Assembly (NCBI GenBank): GCA_013044385.1
Contig: JABEUN010000066.1
Span: forward strand, 1-46,320
Source: Acidimicrobiaceae bacterium
Lineage (GTDB): Bacteria > Actinomycetota > Acidimicrobiia > Acidimicrobiales > Acidimicrobiaceae
Direction of reading: 5' to 3'
DNA: 46,320 nt
Part shown: positions 42,915 through 46,320 of the stretch, in pieces
How the letters are laid out: each line of letters starts with the position of its first letter
Numbering within the stretch: the first letter of the stretch is position 1
The notes under the pieces: model-generated
The model's input: only the letters and a program-made list of their open reading frames with translations
What the model was told of the DNA's origin: nothing
Databases searched by the model: none
Program-made: the position numbers and the translations under genes

Positions 42915-43879
42915 GTCTTAGAGAGGCCGTCGCTCGGGCCATAGCGCAGGAGATGCGCCGCGATCCAAATGTCGTCTTCCTCGGCGAAGATGTTGCAGCT
43001 GCTGGTGGCGTCTTCAAGACCACGACGGGGCTGTTGGAAGAGTTCGGGCCCGAGCGAGTGATCGATACGCCAATCAGCGAGCAGGCGATCCTAGGTACGA
43101 TAATGGGTGCCGCAATGACCGGACTTAGGCCAATCGCTGAGATTATGTATTCCGATTTCTTTGCAGTTTGTTGGGATCTAGTAGTGAACCAGATGGCGAA
43201 GACAAGGTACATGACGAATGGACAGGTTTCGCTTCCATTGGTAATGAAGACCGGCAATGGTGGGGGACTCCGCTTTGGGGCGCAGCACTCCCAGTCCATC
43301 GAGAACTGGGCGATGGCGGTTCCAGGTATCAAAGTTGTCATGCCATCGACTCCTGTTGATCTGGTCGGTCTTTTCGCCGCATCGGTACGCGATGACGACC
43401 CCGTACTGTTTCTAGAGCAGAAAGCTCTTTATACGGTCAAAGGAGATGTGCCCGATGGTGATGTCTGCTTTGAACTTGGTAAGGCAGTCGTCAGGCGCAT
43501 GGGTGCTGACGCGGCCGTAGTCACAATCGGGACGATGGTCCCGCGTGCACTTGAGGCGGCGGAGATATTAGCCAAAGAGCACGGAATCGACCTGACAGTT
43601 ATCGATCTGCGAAGTCTGATTCCACTCGATACCGCGTGCATCCTTGAACATGTCGTGAGGACCGGAAGGCTGTTCACAGTTGAGGAGAATCCACGAGTTG
43701 TTGGCTGGGGGGCTGAAGTAACGTCAATTGTGGCAGATGAGTGTTTCTTCGACCTCGATGCTCCACTCGTACGGATCACCACGCCTTATATCCCACTGCC
43801 ATCGGCCGGGGAGTTGGAAGACAAGACGATTCCCAGTGTTGAGCTGATTGTTGAGACGATTTTGAAGAGGATGGTCTGA
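42902..43879 (+). CDS. ThDP-dependent 2-oxo acid/acetoin dehydrogenase E1 component, beta subunit
   Basis: 325-residue E1 beta. FLGEDVAAAGGVFKTTTGL with the ThDP-activating Glu29 region, DTPISEQAILGTIMGAA with the catalytic Glu60, and the C-terminal transketolase domain VVTIGTMVPRALEAAE, LRSLIPLDT, VEENPRVVGWGAEV are all normal. The ATG at 42902 lies inside the alpha gene and follows GGGAG, so translation is coupled. The dehydrogenase gene starts two bases after its stop. Confidence 0.86.
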   Translation: MAELSLREAVARAIAQEMRRDPNVVFLGEDVAAAGGVFKTTTGLLEEFGPERVIDTPISEQAILGTIMGAAMTGLRPIAEIMYSDFFAVCWDLVVNQMAKTRYMTNGQVSLPLVMKTGNGGGLRFGAQHSQSIENWAMAVPGIKVVMPSTPVDLVGLFAASVRDDDPVLFLEQKALYTVKGDVPDGDVCFELGKAVVRRMGADAAVVTIGTMVPRALEAAEILAKEHGIDLTVIDLRSLIPLDTACILEHVVRTGRLFTVEENPRVVGWGAEVTSIVADECFFDLDAPLVRITTPYIPLPSAGELEDKTIPSVELIVETILKRMV

Positions 43880-43880
43880 G

Positions 43881-45335
43881 ATGGCTTCCACCCAACTGCC
43901 TGCAGATTTGAAATTTGGGCTGTACCTCAACGGTGAATTCGTGCCCGCCGGAGACGGTGGCACCTTTGCTGTTGAGGATCCCGCTACGGGTGAGGTACTT
44001 GCTGAAGTCGCTAACGGTACCGTTGAGGATGCAATCAGAGCGGTGGATGCTGCTCACGGTGCCCTTGACTCCTGGGCCGCAACTCCTCCCAGGGTGAGAG
44101 GCGAGATACTTCGTAAAGCGTTCGAGATCATGCGTGAGCGCACCGAGGAGATCGCCAGATTGATGGTCCTCGAGAACGGCAAGGCACTGCCTGATGCGCG
44201 ATCCGAGAGTGCTTATGCCGCTGAGTTCTTTCGCTGGTACTCCGAAGAGGCAGTTAGGATGTCCGGTGAGGTTGTTACCGCACCAAATGGTGGCTACAAG
44301 ATACTCGTGGTTCGACAACCAATCGGTGTTTCGGTCCTCGTCACTCCGTGGAATTTCCCAGCCGCTATGGCTACCCGCAAGATTGGGCCGGCTCTGGCGG
44401 CGGGCTGCTCTGTCATTCTCAAGCCAGCCTCGGATACACCGTTGACCGCACTACTTATTGCCCAGATTCTCGAGGATGCTGGTGTTCCCAAAGGCGTGGT
44501 AAACGTAATTCCCTCACGTCGCTCTGGGCCTACGGTGTCTGCGATGCTCAGTGATCCCAGGGTCAGGAAGATCTCCTTCACGGGTTCGACAGAAGTCGGA
44601 AAGCAACTGCTGCATAAGGCCGCCGACGGGATTCTGTCTGCGTCGATGGAGTTGGGCGGGAACGCGCCATTCATAGTGATGGAAGATGCCGATCTCGATG
44701 AAGCTATAGCTGGTGCAATGGTCGCCAAGATGCGAAACGCAGGGGAAGCCTGTACGGCGGCTAACCGCTTCTATGTTCACGCCAAAGTGGCCGAGGAGTT
44801 CACAAAGCGACTTTCTGTGGCTATGGGTGCTCTCAAGATTGGCCCGGGTATCGAAGTTGGTACGGAGGTGGGACCACTGATAAATGCTCCCGCTGTAGAC
44901 AAGGTCGAGGAACTCGTTGGCCTAGCTCTTGGTGCAGGTGCTGAGGTTCGCCTCGGAGCGACTCGCTTCGGTAAGCGTGGTTATTTCTACCAGCCAACCG
45001 TGCTCGGAAGAGTTCCTTACGATGCTCCGATTTTGAAGGAAGAGATCTTCGGACCGGTGGCGCCGATCGTGTCATTCGATGCAGAAGACGAGGTGATCGC
45101 GATGGCGAACGACACCGAGTTTGGACTTGTTTCATACCTTTACACCAAGGACATGAAGAGGGGACTCAGGATTAGCGAGTCACTTGAATCCGGGATGGTC
45201 GGCTTGAACCGTGGGCTCGTCTCTGATCCGGCGGCCCCATTTGGTGGAGTAAAGCAGAGTGGTCTCGGACGTGAAGGTGGCCACGACGGACTTTTGGAAT
45301 TTAGCGAAAGCAAATACATCGCCACGAGCTGGTAG
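43881..45335 (+). CDS. aldehyde dehydrogenase, succinate-semialdehyde dehydrogenase-like
   Basis: 484-residue ALDH of the SSADH/GabD type. Asn158 (TPWNFP), Lys181 (ILKPAS), Glu257 (MELGGNAPF) and catalytic Cys291 (GEACTAANRF) are intact; EEIFGPVAPI and PFGGVKQSGLGREGG mark the C-terminus. It would oxidise a semialdehyde using NAD(P). Its tight coupling to E1 alpha/beta suggests it takes the aldehyde made by E1. Last gene of the operon; a terminator follows at once. Confidence 0.87.
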   Translation: MASTQLPADLKFGLYLNGEFVPAGDGGTFAVEDPATGEVLAEVANGTVEDAIRAVDAAHGALDSWAATPPRVRGEILRKAFEIMRERTEEIARLMVLENGKALPDARSESAYAAEFFRWYSEEAVRMSGEVVTAPNGGYKILVVRQPIGVSVLVTPWNFPAAMATRKIGPALAAGCSVILKPASDTPLTALLIAQILEDAGVPKGVVNVIPSRRSGPTVSAMLSDPRVRKISFTGSTEVGKQLLHKAADGILSASMELGGNAPFIVMEDADLDEAIAGAMVAKMRNAGEACTAANRFYVHAKVAEEFTKRLSVAMGALKIGPGIEVGTEVGPLINAPAVDKVEELVGLALGAGAEVRLGATRFGKRGYFYQPTVLGRVPYDAPILKEEIFGPVAPIVSFDAEDEVIAMANDTEFGLVSYLYTKDMKRGLRISESLESGMVGLNRGLVSDPAAPFGGVKQSGLGREGGHDGLLEFSESKYIATSW

Positions 45336-45337
45336 CT

Positions 45338-45407
45338 CGAGCGATAAGGCGGTGGATGAGGGACGCCCACTCATTCACCGCCTCGACATTTAATTGCTCG
45401 TTTTTTT
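45338..45407 (+). terminator. terminator of the module 3 operon
   Basis: Inner stem GGCGGTG-G-ATGAG (45348-45360) with CTCAT-T-CACCGCC (45370-45382), 12 pairs plus a wobble. An outer stem CGAGC (45338-45342) with GCTCG (45396-45400) ends directly at seven T (45401-45407). The gene stop is at 45335. This is the clearest intrinsic terminator in the window. Confidence 0.8.
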
Positions 45408-45484
45408 GGCGTTGATGCTCAGAGATGGTGAGTCGGTATTTGATGCACCGTGATAAGTAGTCAGGCTGAATACAGGAGTAGTGT

Positions 45485-46225
45485 TTGTCTATGTTGCAAC
45501 GTAGGGCGTTCGGTAGAACTGGCCACCAAAGCAGCGAGGTGATTTTTGGAGCTGCAGGACTTGGCTCTGCAAGTCAGGATTTCGCGGACCGTATCCTTGA
45601 CGTACTGCTTGAAGTCGGGATAAATCACATAGATACTGCTGCGTCTTACGGCGACGCGGAGTTGCGTATTGGACCGTGGATGCAAAACCATAGGGATAAG
45701 TTCTTCCTAGCGACCAAGACCGGCGCTAGAGACGGAGCAACGGCAAGGAGGTCTCTTGAGGCCTCATTGCAGCGCCTCGGGGTCGATTCCATAGACCTTA
45801 TCCAGATGCACAACCTCGTCGAGGAGCAGGAGTGGATGCAGGCGCACGACAAGGGGGGAGCGCTCGAGGCTCTTGTCCGAGCGCGCGACGAAGGGCTGGT
45901 CAGATTTATCGGCGTCACTGGTCACGGCCTCAGGATTGCAAGGATGCATATCCGATCTTTGGCTGAGTATGCGTATGACAGTGTTCTGTTTCCATACAAC
46001 TTCACGCTCCTCTCAGATGCTGGATATAGGTCCGATGTGGATGAGCTGATAGGCGTCTGCAGAGACAGGGGAGTGGCAATGCAGTCCATCAAGGCCGTTG
46101 CACGAAGGCGGTGGCGCGCTGATCAGCCAGTTGACTCCCAGACCCACAGCTGGTACGAACCGCTTCGCGACTCAGAGGCGATCTCTCATGCTGTTGGCTT
46201 TGTGCTTGGCCGAGAGGATCTCTGA
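45485..46225 (+). CDS. aldo/keto reductase, apparently truncated by an insertion sequence
   Basis: NADPH-type aldo/keto reductase, 246 residues, short for the family (about 280-330). The catalytic set is visible: Asp and Tyr in HIDTAASYGDAE, Lys in FLATKTGA and His in LIQMHN. The reading ends at AISHAVGFVLGREDL, where close relatives run on with FLNTVGD-type sequence and a last helix. The TGA stop (46223-46225) coincides with the first bases of an IS3-like terminal repeat, so the stop appears to come from the element. TTG 45485 has GGAG six bases upstream; ATG 45491 is an alternative. Function is doubtful if truncated, since the lost end helps bind the cofactor. Confidence 0.75.
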   Translation: MSMLQRRAFGRTGHQSSEVIFGAAGLGSASQDFADRILDVLLEVGINHIDTAASYGDAELRIGPWMQNHRDKFFLATKTGARDGATARRSLEASLQRLGVDSIDLIQMHNLVEEQEWMQAHDKGGALEALVRARDEGLVRFIGVTGHGLRIARMHIRSLAEYAYDSVLFPYNFTLLSDAGYRSDVDELIGVCRDRGVAMQSIKAVARRRWRADQPVDSQTHSWYEPLRDSEAISHAVGFVLGREDL

Positions 46226-46320
46226 GGTGCCCCAAGGAAAATAGACACCCACTAAGCCAACTTACGATGTTGGTAGAAAGGATGTCATCTTGGGAGCAAC
46301 AAGAAGGAAGTTCACCCTCG
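46223..46320 (+). mobile_element. left end of an IS3-family-like insertion sequence (partial)
   Basis: The sequence from 46223 begins TGAGGTGCCCC and continues AATAGACACCCACTAAG, a pattern seen at the ends of many IS3-family elements (TG at the tip, CCCC, then GACAC). It leads in 67 bases to the start of a transposase-like frame. The right end is outside the window, so the inverted repeat and target duplication cannot be checked. Confidence 0.55.
46290..46320 (+). CDS. partial IS3-type transposase OrfA, first ten codons
   Basis: TTG at 46290 with AAAGGA seven bases upstream begins a frame reading MGATRRKFTL, cut off by the window edge. IS3 OrfA proteins typically start with RRKFTxEFK. Ten residues are few, so the call rests on this and on the terminal-repeat-like sequence just before it. 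Confidence 0.5.
   Translation, partial: MGATRRKFTL

Noticed and set aside
42583-43341. Long antisense open frame opposite E1 alpha/beta
   Set aside because: No family pattern, and both sense genes are well conserved here.
1-46320. tRNA, rRNA, CRISPR array, prophage or defence genes
   Set aside because: Looked for cloverleaf ends, spaced direct repeats and typical protein patterns; none was convincing, though weak RNA genes in the gene-free stretches cannot be excluded by eye.

Overview
The window looks like a mid-GC (roughly low-to-mid 50s percent, by eye) actinobacterial chromosome segment. The Ser/Thr/Gly-rich linkers after the lipoprotein Cys, the heavy use of GTG and TTG starts, a MhuD-like haem oxygenase and a possible leaderless mRNA all fit Actinomycetota. 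My best guess is Acidimicrobiia or relatives, by inference only. No rRNA, tRNA, CRISPR array or phage gene was recognised.

Layout. 0.3-6.0 kb holds single genes: an APC permease, an ABC exporter, a MhuD-like monooxygenase, a GNAT acetyltransferase and a DUF1989 protein. From 6.6 to 45.4 kb lies a catabolic island of three modules, each with its own importer, regulator and candidate DNA site. Module 1 (6.6-16.0 kb) is a LIV-type ABC importer, an aldehyde dehydrogenase, an enoyl-CoA hydratase-like protein, a GntR/FCD regulator and a fumarylacetoacetate hydrolase (FAH)-family enzyme, with a perfect 11-bp inverted repeat over the -10 of its promoter. Module 2 (16.4-26.2 kb) is divergent. Leftward run two SDR dehydrogenases, a carboxymuconolactone decarboxylase-like protein and an IclR regulator. 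Rightward run a second FAH enzyme, a NitT/TauT-type importer and a benzoylformate decarboxylase-like ThDP enzyme. The same palindrome stands in front of both arms. A soluble PAS-MCP receptor (26.7-27.9 kb) sits between large gene-free stretches. Module 3 (28.7-45.4 kb) is a molybdenum hydroxylase large subunit with a LacI regulator, a C-C-hydrolase-like alpha/beta hydrolase, and a ten-gene operon: beta-hydroxyacid dehydrogenase, LIV importer, ACMSD-like amidohydrolase, M24 protein, E1 alpha, E1 beta and an SSADH-like dehydrogenase, closed by a terminator.

How the genes work together. Each module pairs import of an organic acid or amide-like compound with dehydrogenases, a C-C or C-N bond-cleaving hydrolase and, in modules 2 and 3, a ThDP enzyme that could decarboxylate a 2-oxo acid. 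Aldehyde dehydrogenases are encoded in modules 1 and 3. Substrates cannot be read from the sequence. The strongest new observation is a set of three LacI-type half-palindromic sites (at 28687, 33199 and 33512), each lying in the -35/-10 spacer and abutting the -10 of a module 3 promoter. The right edge holds an aldo/keto reductase apparently cut short by an IS3-type element whose terminal bases supply its stop codon.
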